Below, piece after piece: positions 14,170-23,092 of a stretch of DNA of 32,203 bases. The DNA comes from Chloroflexota bacterium. GTDB taxonomy: Bacteria; Chloroflexota; UBA11872. The number at the start of each line of letters is the position of its first letter. Position 1 is the first letter of the stretch. Location of the stretch: contig JAPPNP010000010.1 in NCBI GenBank assembly GCA_028873795.1, positions 1 to 32,203 of the forward strand. Direction: 5' to 3'. The translations under genes and the position numbers were made by a program. The notes under the pieces were generated by a model. It worked only from the letters and a program-made list of their open reading frames with translations. It did not search any database and was not told the origin of the DNA.

Positions 14170-15728
14170 CCCGGCCGCGGGCGTTGGTGAGGACGCCGGG
14201 AGCGGCCTTGGACCGCGTGGTGGACGTCGCGGGCATGCGGCGGCTCGAGTCGGCGACGGCGCCGGAGATCGACCTGATGCAGCGGGCCGGGTCCGCGCTG
14301 GCCGTCGCCGTCCACGGCCGCATTGGGCCGCTGCGTGGACGCGTGATCGTGGCCCTGGTCGGCCCCGGCGACAACGGCGGCGACGCGCTCATCATGGCGC
14401 GCGCGCTCGCCCGCACGGGAGCGAGCGTCATCTGCTGGGCCTCGCGCGCGCGATCCGATGATCCGCTGGTTGACGCGACCCGCGCGGCCGGCGTTCGCTG
14501 GCGGGTCTGGTCGGATGACGCAAAGCCGCTTGCCCGCGATATCCGGACGGCGGTCTGCGTTGTGGACGGCCTGCTTGGCATCGGCAGCGCACCGCCGCTG
14601 CGCGGCCACGTCGCGGCGATGCTGCGCGCGCTCCCCGAGGTTTCCGGCCAGCTGCGGCTGGCGATCGATGTCCCGAGTGGCGTGGACGGGGACACCGGGC
14701 AAGCCGACGCCAACGCCTTTCGGGCCACCGGAACCCTTGCGACCGGTCCCATCAAGCTCGGCACGGTGCTGCACCCGGGCATCGACTCCGCGGGTGCGGT
14801 CGAGGCGCTCGACATCGGGCTCGGACCGGAGATTGCCGCCTCCCGCGCCGCGCAGATCATCGACGCGGCCACGGTGCGGAATCTCGCGCCGGCGCGACCG
14901 CTGGATGGGCACAAAGGCGCCTTTGGCCGCGTGCTGATCGTGGGCGGTTCGGCGGCCTATCGCGGCGCGCCCGCCCTCGCGGCGCTGGCGGCGCAGGGCG
15001 CCGGGGCCGGCGTGGTAACCGTCGCTTCCGTGGAATCCGCGGTGGGCGCCTGCGCGGCCGTGGCGCCCGCGGCCACGTTTCGCGTGCTGCCGGCAAATGC
15101 CGACGGCTGCATTGGCGCATCGCTGGATGCCATCCAGGCGCTGGGCGAACCGACGGCGTTGCTGGTCGGTCCCGGCCTGAGCCGGAGCGAGAGCAGCGAT
15201 GCTCTGGCGCTTGACCTTGCGGCAGACGCCCAGCGCGGCGTGCCGACGGTCATCGACGCCGACGGGCTGAACGCGCTCGCCGATGAGCCCGCGCGGCTCG
15301 GGTCGCTGGGTCCGAACACTATCCTTACGCCGCACCCGGGCGAGATGCGCCGCCTCCTCGACTTGGCCGAAACCCCGCGCGGAGCCGACATGATGCACGC
15401 CACGCGCGAGCTTGCGGCCCTCACTGGAGCGGTCGTGATCGGCAAGGGCTCGCCGACGTTTGTGGCCGCGGGCGACCGGGTGTTTCTGTTGGCGCGGCCC
15501 AACCCGGCGTTGGCGGCGGCCGGGTCGGGCGACGTGCTGGCCGGCGCCGTGGCCGCGCTGGCCGCGCAGGGACTTGCCCCGATCGACGCGGCTCGGCTCG
15601 GCGTCTGGCTGCATGCCCGCGCGGGCGAACTCGCCGGCTACCAGCAGGTGGCGGGCGTGCCCGTTGAGCACGTGGCGCGTCACCTTGCCGTGGCGCTGGC
15701 TGAAGCGCCCTCGGAAACCTTTGCGTAG
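14166..15728 (+). CDS. nnrD: Bifunctional NAD(P)H-hydrate epimerase / ADP-dependent NAD(P)H-hydrate dehydratase
   Basis: 520 residues, a fused repair enzyme that converts damaged NAD(P)H hydrates back to NAD(P)H. Residues about 15-225 are the NnrE (YjeF-N) epimerase, with GPGDNGGDAL (66-75) and later AIDVPSGVDGDTG. Residues about 235-515 are the NnrD dehydratase (ribokinase-like), with VLIVGGSAAYRGAP, LLVGPGLSR, VIDADGLNAL, LTPHPGEMRRL and the nucleotide-binding AAAGSGDVLAG (GSGD at 453-456). The ATG sits in an ATGA overlap with acpS. Full length for the fused form, last gene of its operon. Confidence 0.95.
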   Translation: MTRPRALVRTPGAALDRVVDVAGMRRLESATAPEIDLMQRAGSALAVAVHGRIGPLRGRVIVALVGPGDNGGDALIMARALARTGASVICWASRARSDDPLVDATRAAGVRWRVWSDDAKPLARDIRTAVCVVDGLLGIGSAPPLRGHVAAMLRALPEVSGQLRLAIDVPSGVDGDTGQADANAFRATGTLATGPIKLGTVLHPGIDSAGAVEALDIGLGPEIAASRAAQIIDAATVRNLAPARPLDGHKGAFGRVLIVGGSAAYRGAPALAALAAQGAGAGVVTVASVESAVGACAAVAPAATFRVLPANADGCIGASLDAIQALGEPTALLVGPGLSRSESSDALALDLAADAQRGVPTVIDADGLNALADEPARLGSLGPNTILTPHPGEMRRLLDLAETPRGADMMHATRELAALTGAVVIGKGSPTFVAAGDRVFLLARPNPALAAAGSGDVLAGAVAALAAQGLAPIDAARLGVWLHARAGELAGYQQVAGVPVEHVARHLAVALAEAPSETFA

Positions 15729-15734
15729 TCCCTC

Positions 15735-15964
15735 CGTCATTCCGGCGGAAGCCGGAATCCAGTTCGGTTGAACTAAGAATCGAACCGGATGCTTGGCGTC
15801 GGGCGGGTCTGAGACCCGCCCCTACCGATCTTTTGGCGTTCTCTTGAAGAAAATGGGGTGGAGCCGGACCCGCGCTTGACGCAGGAGTTGGTGCGTAGGC
15901 CCCGAGCCGCCTTCGAAATTTCTGCATGCGTGGGGCCTGGATTCCCGCCTCCGCGGGAATGACG
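15735..15964. repeat. Cluster of palindromic repeats (A, B, A) between convergent genes
   Basis: Type A in reverse orientation at 15735-15762 (CGTCATTCCGGCGGAAGCCG, then GAATCCAG). Type B at 15801-15821, with arms GGGCGGGTCT/AGACCCGCCC, followed by CCTAC. A forward type A at 15937-15964 has perfect arms ATTCCCGC/GCGGGAAT. These fill the gap between the stops of nnrD (15728) and plsY (15998). The three hairpins may terminate transcription from both sides (inference). No gene is seen in the gap. Confidence 0.8.
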
Positions 15965-15997
15965 AAGGTGGCGCCAAGCTCACCGCTGGCTGCCTAC

Positions 15998-16672
15998 TCA
16001 GCTCAGGGACGACCCCCGATTACGCCCATTGCGCCCGCCGATCAGACCAGCCCAGGCTGGCAGGCGTCGCTCGGTACCGGAGACGATCCGTCGCATGTTG
16101 TCGATGTGTTGGGTAAACATGAAGAACGCGAGCCCGGCCGCCAGCAGCAAGTCGTAGCCCGTGATCCAACCACCGACGGCGTAGAAGATGGCCGCGCTCA
16201 ATAGCGCCGTCAGGGAGCCGGTCAGCGACCCCACCGACACGTAGCGGCTGATCGCCGCCGCCAGCAATCCCGCCGGCAGCGCGATCGCCACTACGATCGG
16301 AGCCATCGCCGCCAAGCCGCCGACCGCCGTGACCACGCCCCGGCCGCCGCGCAGGCGCAAGAAGACGGACCAATTGTGTCCCGCAACGGCCGCCGTGACC
16401 GCCAACACCGGCACGATGGAGTCCTCGCCGAAGATTAGGCGGGCCGCCAGCCCCGGAAGAAATCCCTTCAGCAAATCGCCGACGATCACGAGCGCCGCGG
16501 GTCCGAACCCAACCGCGCGCATGACGTTCGTGGCACCCGACCGTCGGCTGCCTTGCGCAAACACGTCGACGCCGAATCCGACCCGGCACACCAGGACGCC
16601 GAACGGGACGGAGCCGACGAGATAGGCGCCGAGCACAATGCCGACCGCGCCCAGGATTTCGCCCACGGACAT
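15998..16672 (-). CDS. plsY: Glycerol-3-phosphate acyltransferase PlsY
   Basis: 224 residues with several hydrophobic segments, an integral membrane enzyme that makes lysophosphatidate from glycerol-3-phosphate and acyl phosphate. Motif 1 reads GSRRSGATNV (41-50; usually GSGNxGATN), motif 2 GHNWSVFLRLRGGRG (98-112) and motif 3 region HIDNMRRIVSGTE. DLLKG (66-70) is also conserved. The ATG at 16670-16672 starts with MSVGEILGAVGIVLGAYLVGS, a standard first helix. It lies 90 bases downstream of der and shares membrane-lipid function with plsC in the same run. No plsX is visible here, although PlsY needs acyl phosphate, so that gene must lie elsewhere. Confidence 0.94.
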   Translation of the reverse strand: MSVGEILGAVGIVLGAYLVGSVPFGVLVCRVGFGVDVFAQGSRRSGATNVMRAVGFGPAALVIVGDLLKGFLPGLAARLIFGEDSIVPVLAVTAAVAGHNWSVFLRLRGGRGVVTAVGGLAAMAPIVVAIALPAGLLAAAISRYVSVGSLTGSLTALLSAAIFYAVGGWITGYDLLLAAGLAFFMFTQHIDNMRRIVSGTERRLPAWAGLIGGRNGRNRGSSLS

Positions 16673-16762
16673 GCTGGCAGCCCTCTCCGCCGCGTGGCGC
16701 CAAGCTTGAAATGGGGTAGGGCGCCTGTCAACCCGCCAACCGCAACGCGCAGTTGCGACCGC

Positions 16763-18085
16763 CTACGACGGTCGCAGCCGGATCACGATCGGCGTGCCGT
16801 CAAATCCAAACGCCTCGCGCAGCCCGTTTTCGAGATAGCGTACATACGATGGATGCACGTTCTCGGGCCGCGCGAAGAACGTCACGAAGGACGGCGGGCT
16901 GACGCCGATTTGCGTGGCGTACTTGAAGCGCGCCTGGCGTCCCTTGCGACTGGGCGGACCGCGCCGGCCGGCCCATGCACGCAGGAACCGATTGAGCGGC
17001 CCCGTCGCCACGCGGGTCTGTCGAACCTGATGCACCTGGAGGCCGGCGCTGACGCTCGCGGGCACGCCGCGTCCAGTGAGCGCCGAGGTGTGCAGAAACG
17101 GCGCCTCAGGCAGGAAGTGCAAGACCCGCTCGAGGTGAAAGTCCACTTCCTTGCGACGCTCCGGATCCTGGAGCATGTCCCACTTGTTGGCAAGCACGAC
17201 AATGCCCTTGCCAGCCTCGAGCACCAATCCGGCCACGTGCGCGTCCTGCGCGGTCGGTCCCTCGTGCGCATCGACCACCAGTAGGCCGATGTCGCAGCGC
17301 TGAATTGAGCGCACGGCACGCAACACGCTGTGGTACTCCACGCCCGAGTCAATGTGGCCCCGGCGCCGGATGCCCGCCGTGTCGATGAGCCGGATCGATC
17401 GGCCTTCCCAATCGAGCAGGGTGTCGATGCTGTCGCGGGTCGTCCCGGGTGCGTCGTGCACCAGCGCCCGCGTCTCTCCCAGCAGCGCGTTGAGCAGCGA
17501 CGACTTGCCGACGTTCGGGCGACCCACGATCGCCAAACGGGGCACTTCATCCGACTCGCCGGCATAGGCCACGGCCGGCAGCCTCTCGGCCACGGCGTCC
17601 AGCAGGTCGCCGGTCGCAGTGCCGTGCATTGCGGAGATGGCCGTGGGCTCACCGAGGCCCAGGGCGTAGAACTCGCCGGTGTCGAGCCGCAGGTCCATGT
17701 GATCGGCCTTGTTGACGACCAATAGATGCGGTCGCTCTCGCCGGAGCACCTCGCGCGCCACGACGCCATCCAGCTCCGTCACTCCGGTCTGGACGTCCGT
17801 CACCACGAGCACCAGGTCGGCTTCGTCAGCGGCGGCTTTGGCCTGCGCCACGGCGGCTTCGGCCACCGGGGCGGGATCGTGCCAGGCGATGCCGGCGGTA
17901 TCCACCACGGCAAACGCGCGCCCGCGCCACTCCAGCTCGCCGTAGATGCGGTCGCGGGTGGTGCCCGGCTGCGGCTCGACCACCGCCGAGCGCTCCCCGA
18001 CCAGGCGGTTGAACAGCGTGGACTTGCCGACGTTGGGCCGGCCGATCAAGGCCACCAGCGGCAGCCGCCGATCGCCGTCAGGCAT
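16763..18085 (-). CDS. der: Ribosome biogenesis GTPase Der (EngA)
   Basis: 440 residues with two tandem GTPase domains and a C-terminal KH-like domain, the Der/EngA architecture, needed for 50S subunit assembly. Domain 1: GRPNVGKS (15-22), DTAG (62-65), NKAD (125-128). Domain 2: GRPNVGKS (188-195), DTAG (235-238), NKWD (300-303). The KH-like domain runs about 350-440. Its start overlaps the plsC stop by 8 bases. Neighbours cmk and plsC are common der partners. Confidence 0.97.
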   Translation of the reverse strand: MPDGDRRLPLVALIGRPNVGKSTLFNRLVGERSAVVEPQPGTTRDRIYGELEWRGRAFAVVDTAGIAWHDPAPVAEAAVAQAKAAADEADLVLVVTDVQTGVTELDGVVAREVLRRERPHLLVVNKADHMDLRLDTGEFYALGLGEPTAISAMHGTATGDLLDAVAERLPAVAYAGESDEVPRLAIVGRPNVGKSSLLNALLGETRALVHDAPGTTRDSIDTLLDWEGRSIRLIDTAGIRRRGHIDSGVEYHSVLRAVRSIQRCDIGLLVVDAHEGPTAQDAHVAGLVLEAGKGIVVLANKWDMLQDPERRKEVDFHLERVLHFLPEAPFLHTSALTGRGVPASVSAGLQVHQVRQTRVATGPLNRFLRAWAGRRGPPSRKGRQARFKYATQIGVSPPSFVTFFARPENVHPSYVRYLENGLREAFGFDGTPIVIRLRPS

Positions 18086-18785
18086 CGGCCGTTCCCTCTG
18101 GCGACTCGGCGTAAACCCCGCGCAGCCGCTCCGGCAGAAGCGCCGCGAGCCGCTGCATCACGTCTTCGCCAACCTGGTCGAGCACCTCCCGCGTAAGTCG
18201 GCCCGACGGAACCTCGGGAACCATCGCCGGGCCCACGCGGATGTCAACCCGGGGACGGCCGCGCACCATCCGTCGCTTGAGATTCAGATTGTCCGCGCCC
18301 CAAACGGCCACCGGAAGAATGGGGACGCCACTCTTCACCGCCAGGTACGCCACGCCGGGCAGCGGCCGCTGCAGCCCCTTCCCGCGGCTGCGCGTGCCTT
18401 CGGGAAACATGCCCACCGTGCCGCCTTCCGCGAGGATCCGCAGCAGAATGCGCAAGGGGCGCATGTCCAGGCCATCACGCCGGACCAGCACCGCGCCCCA
18501 CCAATGCCACAGCAGGGCCAACGGCGCTACCCGGTAAAGCTCCTGCTTGGCCACGAATGTCGTCGTGCGCGGGACATACGTCCCCACCAAAATCGGATCG
18601 AAGTTGCTCACGTGATTGGACGCCAGGATCAGGGGGCCATCCGTCGGCACGTGCTCCAGCCCGCGGACGTGCATGTCGAAGAGCAGCGGAAACAGGACGA
18701 AGCGACCGAAGGCTCGCCCGGTGAGATAGGCCCACATCGAGGGACGCGGATTGTCCCGGGCTTCCCACTCGACTTCAGGCCTCAC
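18078..18785 (-). CDS. plsC: 1-acyl-sn-glycerol-3-phosphate acyltransferase
   Basis: 235 residues of the PlsC/LPLAT family, which makes phosphatidic acid on the cytoplasmic membrane face. Visible: NHVSNFD (catalytic HxxxxD at His58/Asp63), FPEGTRS (127-133) and the VPILPVAVWG motif. The start is uncertain. The GTG at 18783-18785 overlaps the cmk stop by 11 bases and is used here; an ATG at 18735-18737 (MWAYLTGRAFG) gives a 219-residue form that also keeps all motifs. It overlaps der by 8 bases. Confidence 0.92.
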   Translation of the reverse strand: MRPEVEWEARDNPRPSMWAYLTGRAFGRFVLFPLLFDMHVRGLEHVPTDGPLILASNHVSNFDPILVGTYVPRTTTFVAKQELYRVAPLALLWHWWGAVLVRRDGLDMRPLRILLRILAEGGTVGMFPEGTRSRGKGLQRPLPGVAYLAVKSGVPILPVAVWGADNLNLKRRMVRGRPRVDIRVGPAMVPEVPSGRLTREVLDQVGEDVMQRLAALLPERLRGVYAESPEGTADA

Positions 18786-19482
18786 GGATCAACCCTCGCT
18801 CGGCCATCGACGCTCTGATGGCCTTTACCACCTGAGCCGCCGTGACGTCGTCGGTGGAAATCATCAGGGCGTCGGGCGCGGCCTGCAGCGGCGCGATCGA
18901 TCGCTGCGAGTCGATGCGGTCGCGCGCCTGCAAGTTATTGCGAATATCGGCGATGTCGATCTCGCCTCCCGCGTCCCGGCGTTCTTTCCAGCGACGCCGT
19001 GCGCGCACGTCCGGGCTGGCGTCCAGGTAGACCTTGACGTCGGCCTCCGGGCACACCACGGTCCCAATGTCACGGCCGAGGGCCACAATGCCGCCCTCTC
19101 GGAGCGCCTCGCGCTGAGGATCCAGCATCGCCGCCCGAACCTCGGGAATCCGTGACACCAGCGACACCGTGCCATCCACCTCGGGGCTGAAGAGCGCTTG
19201 GGTGATATCACAGTCGCCGTCGAACGCCCGCGCCGCAAATCGCCCGGACGGGTCCGGGGCGAAGCGCAGCCGCAGGGCGTGAGCCGCCGCCACGGCATCG
19301 TCCGGGCTGTCCGGATCGCCGCCGGCGCGCACGGTCGCCAACGCCACGGCGCGGTAGAACAGCCCGCTATCGAGGCACAGATAGCCGAGGGACTCGGCCA
19401 GCAGGCGGCCGACCGTCGTCTTGCCCACGGCGGCCGGACCGTCGATCGTGACTATGGGACCCCGCGCGGCGGGAGCGCTCAT
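18775..19482 (-). CDS. cmk: (d)CMP kinase
   Basis: 235 residues, standard bacterial cytidylate kinase, phosphorylating CMP and dCMP with ATP. P-loop GPAAVGKT (15-22), LDSGLFYRAVAL (NMP-binding) and GRDIGTVVCPEADVKVYLDA (136 onward) are diagnostic. The region around 18960-19050 holds RARRRWKERRDAGGEIDIADI, the lid. First gene of a minus-strand operon (cmk-plsC-der-plsY), divergent from the SpoIID-like gene with a 146-base gap containing candidate promoters for both. Confidence 0.96.
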   Translation of the reverse strand: MSAPAARGPIVTIDGPAAVGKTTVGRLLAESLGYLCLDSGLFYRAVALATVRAGGDPDSPDDAVAAAHALRLRFAPDPSGRFAARAFDGDCDITQALFSPEVDGTVSLVSRIPEVRAAMLDPQREALREGGIVALGRDIGTVVCPEADVKVYLDASPDVRARRRWKERRDAGGEIDIADIRNNLQARDRIDSQRSIAPLQAAPDALMISTDDVTAAQVVKAIRASMAERGLIREA

Positions 19483-19514
19483 GAGTGTTTGCCGCTGCGC
19501 GACGCCACCGTCGC

Positions 19515-19520
19515 AGTATA
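19515..19520 (-). promoter_or_regulatory. Candidate -10 box for cmk
   Basis: TATACT read on the minus strand (complement of 19515-19520), 32 bases before the cmk ATG. No good -35 is seen at 16-18 bases, so confidence is low. Confidence 0.3.
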
Positions 19521-19613
19521 TGGGCCGGCGGCGCGTCCCACGGCCGGCCTGCCGTCACGGTCCGCGGCAGCCAACCGTTTGCTGATGTGGCTCAGACGTA
19601 GGCCCGCGGGCCG

Positions 19614-19619
19614 TACACT
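19614..19619 (+). promoter_or_regulatory. Candidate -10 box giving a leaderless SpoIID-like transcript
   Basis: TACACT lies 9 bases before the GTG start at 19629, so transcription would begin at or next to the start codon. No Shine-Dalgarno is visible. The same box lies 7 bases upstream of rsmI. Confidence 0.4.
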
Positions 19620-19628
19620 CATTGCTCT

Positions 19629-21548
19629 GTGAGACGACACGCCCCCATCTTCCGCTGGTGCCGGGCGGGCCGGCTGGCAGAGGCCCTTGCGGGCCTGGTT
19701 GCCGTGACCGCCGTGTTGCTGGCGACCGCGCCAGGCCGTGCGTCCGCGGTGAGCACCGTCGCCATCCCCTTCCATCCCCAGGCCACCGTTCGGCTCGAAG
19801 GCGCCGGATGGGGCCACGGCGTGGGGATGTCGCAGTGGGGCGCGCGCGGACGCGCGCACGCGGGCCAATCCGCCGCGCACATCCTGCAGGCCTACTACCC
19901 GGGCACCGAGGTTGCTCTGGCCGACACCGGCGGCACGCAGATCCGGGTGCTCATCGACCGCGGATTCCGGCCTCCAGCCGTCGACGGCTCGAGAGGCTCG
20001 TCGAACGGCCTTCCGGGCGACATCATCGGCGTCGGCGGAAGTTGGCAGGTTGAGGGCGTCACCGGCCCCCTGCCGGCGGGCGCCCGCCTGCAAATGCTCG
20101 AGCAGACCGGCAGCGGCGGCATCACCGTCGGCGTTATCAATCCCAGCGGCGTTTGGACGCAGGGGTTCCAGTTGCCCAGCGTCCTGGTCATCAAGCCCCT
20201 GGAAGCAACCACGCGGCTGCGGGCGGTGCACAAGCCCGCCGGCAAGAGCGAGCCGGTTCCGGGCGCCTATCTCGATACCTACCGCGGCTCGCTGGTGCTG
20301 CACGACCGCGGCGAAGCGCAGGTCGACACCGTCAACGTCCTGCCCATCGAGGACTATCTGCGCGGCGTGGTTCCGGCGGAAATGCCCCATCATTGGCCGG
20401 CGGCGGCGCTGCAAGCCCAGGCGATCGCTGCCCGCGGCTACGCCCTCACCGGCCTGCGGCCCAGCCACTCGATGTGGGATATCGACGACACGCCGAATCA
20501 CCAAGCCTACGCGGGGTCCAACCACGAGCGGGAGTCCACAAACGCGGCGGTCGACGCCACGGCGGGACAGGTACTGACCTACGGCGGCGAACACGTGCGC
20601 CCCTACTACTTCAGCACCTCCAACGGCCACACCGAGGCCAGCAGCGACCAGTTTGGCGGCGCGCCCCTGCCCTATCTGCTGGGCGTTTCCGATCTCGACC
20701 CGTCGGGACGTCCCTGGGACGCCGACTCTCCGTTCGGCACCTGGCGCACCGAGTCATTCGGCCTGACGGTCTTGGGGGACGCGCTGCGGGCCGCGGCGGC
20801 AGGGGTCACCCTCGGCGACATCACGAGCCTGGAGATTCGCCGCACGGACGGCGGACGCACGGTGCGCATTCAGGTCAACGGCACCGCCGGCTCGGCGAAC
20901 GTGAGCCACCGCGACTTCAGAGCCGCCTTCAATCAGCACGCGGCGCCCCGGGTGGGCGCCATCGCGGGGTCGCATTTCCGCATCGTGCTGGGGCACTCGC
21001 TCACCCAGCCCGTGGTTCCGCTAAACCTGCCCAACAACCAGTCCCGCTACTACGAGGAAACCGGCCACAACATCATTTTCGGCTTTCTGCGCTACTTCGA
21101 CGCGAACGGCGGCGTCGAAACGTTTGGGCTGCCGCTCACCGAGGAGTTTCAGTTGGGTGGTCGCAACGTGCAGTACTTCGAAAAGGCCCGATTCGAATAC
21201 CACGCCGAGCACGCCGGCACCCGCTACGAGGTCCAACTCGGCCTGCTGGGCGATGAGCTGACGGCCGCACGGCGCCCGTTCCCGCGCGCCGAGCCGATCC
21301 CTCGCGAACCCAACCACCGCTACTTCCCCGAGACCCGGCAGGCGGTGCACTACGCCTTCCTGGCCTACTGGGAGTCCCAGGGCGGGCTCGACCGGTTCGG
21401 CTACCCCATTTCCGATGAGATGCCGGAAAACGGCCGCACCGTGCAGTACTTCCAGCGCGCCCGCTTCGAGTGGTACCCGGAGTTCGGCGAGGTCCGCCTG
21501 GGATCCATCGGTTCGGAGCTGCTGCGTCAGCGCGGGCTGCTGCCATAG
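19629..21548 (+). CDS. Secreted SpoIID/LytB-domain protein with C-terminal wing repeats
   Basis: 639 residues. A signal peptide covers 1-40 (two Arg-rich stretches, then [21 protein letters not shown]; likely cleavage after Ala40). [14 protein letters not shown] motif follows at 62-74, then a SpoIID core at about 238-330 ([29 protein letters not shown], later FSTSNGHTE), related to the peptidoglycan lytic transglycosylase SpoIID. Two C-terminal repeats of about 80 residues (from about 473 and 562; [16 protein letters not shown], then [52 protein letters not shown]) resemble the LGFP-like wall-associated repeats of Actinobacteria and Chloroflexota. No other sporulation gene is seen here, so a wall-remodelling role is more likely than sporulation. 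The GTG start puts the signal peptide intact at the N-terminus. Confidence 0.88.
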   Translation: MRRHAPIFRWCRAGRLAEALAGLVAVTAVLLATAPGRASAVSTVAIPFHPQATVRLEGAGWGHGVGMSQWGARGRAHAGQSAAHILQAYYPGTEVALADTGGTQIRVLIDRGFRPPAVDGSRGSSNGLPGDIIGVGGSWQVEGVTGPLPAGARLQMLEQTGSGGITVGVINPSGVWTQGFQLPSVLVIKPLEATTRLRAVHKPAGKSEPVPGAYLDTYRGSLVLHDRGEAQVDTVNVLPIEDYLRGVVPAEMPHHWPAAALQAQAIAARGYALTGLRPSHSMWDIDDTPNHQAYAGSNHERESTNAAVDATAGQVLTYGGEHVRPYYFSTSNGHTEASSDQFGGAPLPYLLGVSDLDPSGRPWDADSPFGTWRTESFGLTVLGDALRAAAAGVTLGDITSLEIRRTDGGRTVRIQVNGTAGSANVSHRDFRAAFNQHAAPRVGAIAGSHFRIVLGHSLTQPVVPLNLPNNQSRYYEETGHNIIFGFLRYFDANGGVETFGLPLTEEFQLGGRNVQYFEKARFEYHAEHAGTRYEVQLGLLGDELTAARRPFPRAEPIPREPNHRYFPETRQAVHYAFLAYWESQGGLDRFGYPISDEMPENGRTVQYFQRARFEWYPEFGEVRLGSIGSELLRQRGLLP

Positions 21549-21588
21549 GAATCCCACGCATCGCAAGCACGTCACTCCGGTGCCCGTC

Positions 21589-21682
21589 TCCCTCTCCCGT
21601 GGGGAGAGGGCCGGGGTGAGGGGTCCCGTCCGTCATTCCGGCGAAAAGCCTGCCCCGTACTCGATACGGGGCCGGAATCCAG
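21589..21682. repeat. Hairpin repeat D and a type A repeat interrupted by type C
   Basis: Repeat D: CCTCTCCC (21591-21598) pairs with GGGAGAGG (21602-21609) and is followed by GCCGGGGTGAGGGG. Next, a reverse type A starts CCGTCATTCCGGCG (21628-21641) and ends GCCGGAATCCAGG, but the two arms are separated by the 25-base type C element at 21647-21671, also found at 1377-1401. The whole gap 21549-21894 otherwise shows only a weak promoter and the unassigned 5' end of thyX. Confidence 0.75.
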
Positions 21683-21740
21683 GTCCCACCCAACCTGAAG
21701 CAGCCGAGGTTGCGTCCGGTGGCTCTGGGCCCTCCACGGT

Positions 21741-21769
21741 TACGCAGGGGCATACCGTTGCGGCTAAGA
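21741..21769 (+). promoter_or_regulatory. Candidate thyX promoter
   Basis: TACGCA (21741-21746), 17 bases, then TAAGAT (21764-21769). The -35 is weak but identical to the one proposed for yebC. A start at this promoter would begin the transcript near 21776. Confidence 0.3.
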
Positions 21770-21894
21770 TTCAAACCGCCAGGGAACGCACGCCCGGAAC
21801 CGTCCAGACGCCACGCATCGCGCCCGAGCAACAGGCCGACATCGCCGAGCAGCGCGCCCAAGCGCACACCACCCGGCGCACCACGGTCGCGGCG

Positions 21895-22758
21895 TTGGAA
21901 GAGCTCTTGTTCGAACCCGTGCCCGTCCTCGACCACGGCTTCATCCGCGTGGTCGACTACATGGGTGACGACGAGGCCATCGTGCAAGCGGCGCGCGTCT
22001 CCTACGGCCGGGGCAGCAAGCGGCGGCGGCGCGACCGCGGCCTCATCCGCTACCTCATGCGCCACTGGCACACCACGCCCTTCGAGATGTGCGAGATCAA
22101 GCTGCACGTCAAGCTGCCGATCTTCGTGGCGCGCCAGTGGATCCGCCATCGCACCGCCAGCGTGAACGAGTATTCCGCCCGCTACTCCGTGCTCGACCAC
22201 GAGTTCTACGTCCCCGAGCGCGACCGCCTGCAAGCCCAGTCCACCCTCAACAGCCAGGGCAGCGGCGACGTGCTGAACGACGACGAGGCGCAGCGCGTGC
22301 TGGACCTCCTCGCCACCGACGCCGGCCATGCCTACGAGCACTACGAAGAGATGCTGAACCTCGACGCCGAGGGCGAGGTGCTCGATCCGGGCCGCCAGGG
22401 CCTGGCGCGCGAGCTGGCGCGGATGAACCTCTCCCTCAACTTCTATACCCAGTGGTACTGGAAGATCGACCTGTTCAACCTGCTCCACTTCGTCTGGCTG
22501 CGGGCCGACCCCCACGCGCAATACGAGATCCGCGCCTACGCCGACGTGCTGCTCGACGTCATCCGCCGCTGGGTACCGCTCACCTACGACGCCTTCATGG
22601 ACTACCGCCTGAACGCCGCGTCGATCTCCGGCCCGGGCCTGGCCGTCCTCCGGCGCATGCTCAACGGCGAAGCGGTCGACCAGGAATCCAGCGGCCTCGC
22701 CCCCGCCGAATGGCGGGACTTGATGAAGCTGTTGGAATCTCCGACGCCAGGAGCCTGA
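21895..22758 (+). CDS. thyX: FAD-dependent thymidylate synthase ThyX
   Basis: Flavin-dependent synthase making dTMP from dUMP with methylene-tetrahydrofolate and NADPH. The ThyX signature RHRX7S is visible at 22144-22176 ([15 protein letters not shown]). Other family blocks are [52 protein letters not shown] and [22 protein letters not shown]. The start is unresolved. Family-like sequence reaches back to about 21811 ([31 protein letters not shown]), but between there and the in-frame TTG at 21895 there is no ATG, GTG or TTG. The nearest canonical start further upstream is a GTG at 21616, inside repeat D. TTG 21895 is given as the conservative start (287 residues); ATC at 21817 or ATT at 21769 are unusual alternatives. 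One base separates its stop from the mntA-like gene. Confidence 0.93.
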   Translation: MEELLFEPVPVLDHGFIRVVDYMGDDEAIVQAARVSYGRGSKRRRRDRGLIRYLMRHWHTTPFEMCEIKLHVKLPIFVARQWIRHRTASVNEYSARYSVLDHEFYVPERDRLQAQSTLNSQGSGDVLNDDEAQRVLDLLATDAGHAYEHYEEMLNLDAEGEVLDPGRQGLARELARMNLSLNFYTQWYWKIDLFNLLHFVWLRADPHAQYEIRAYADVLLDVIRRWVPLTYDAFMDYRLNAASISGPGLAVLRRMLNGEAVDQESSGLAPAEWRDLMKLLESPTPGA

Positions 22759-22759
22759 C

Positions 22760-23092
22760 ATGGCCCGCACCAGCCAACCCGACACGTGCGGAATCCAGAT
22801 GCCCGCGCAAGAGTTAGCCGCATTCTGCGAGCGCTGGCAGATCTCGGAGTTGGCGCTCTTTGGATCGGTGCTGCGGGACGACTTTGGGCCGGAGAGTGAC
22901 GTTGACGTGTTGGTCAGCTTTCTGCTGGCAGCCGAGCATGGGCTCTTCGAATTGGTCGACATGGAAGAAGAATTGGGCCAGTTGCTTGGCCGAAAAGTGG
23001 ACCTAGTCGACCGACGCGCCGTCGAGCGAAGTCGGAACTACATCCGCCGCCGGGCGATCCTCGATTCCGCCGAGGTCATCTATGCAGCGTGA
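22760..23092 (+). CDS. mntA: MntA-type nucleotidyltransferase antitoxin
   Basis: 110 residues of the minimal nucleotidyltransferase family. The active-site signature GSX10DXD is present: Gly35-Ser36, then Asp47 and Asp49 (FGSVLRDDFGPESDVDVLVSF region). In type VII toxin-antitoxin systems MntA adenylylates a tyrosine on the HEPN toxin HepT and so neutralises it. The next gene overlaps it by 11 bases and encodes a HEPN protein, completing the pair. The ATG at 22760 lies one base after the thyX stop, with GGAG-like sequence (22749-22753) upstream, so it is probably cotranscribed with thyX. Codon and base use are slightly less GC-rich than in the neighbours, consistent with acquisition (visual impression). 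Confidence 0.92.
   Translation: MARTSQPDTCGIQMPAQELAAFCERWQISELALFGSVLRDDFGPESDVDVLVSFLLAAEHGLFELVDMEEELGQLLGRKVDLVDRRAVERSRNYIRRRAILDSAEVIYAA

Noticed and set aside
19629-21548. Sporulation in this organism
   Set aside because: A SpoIID core alone also occurs in non-sporulating bacteria, and no other sporulation gene is in the window.
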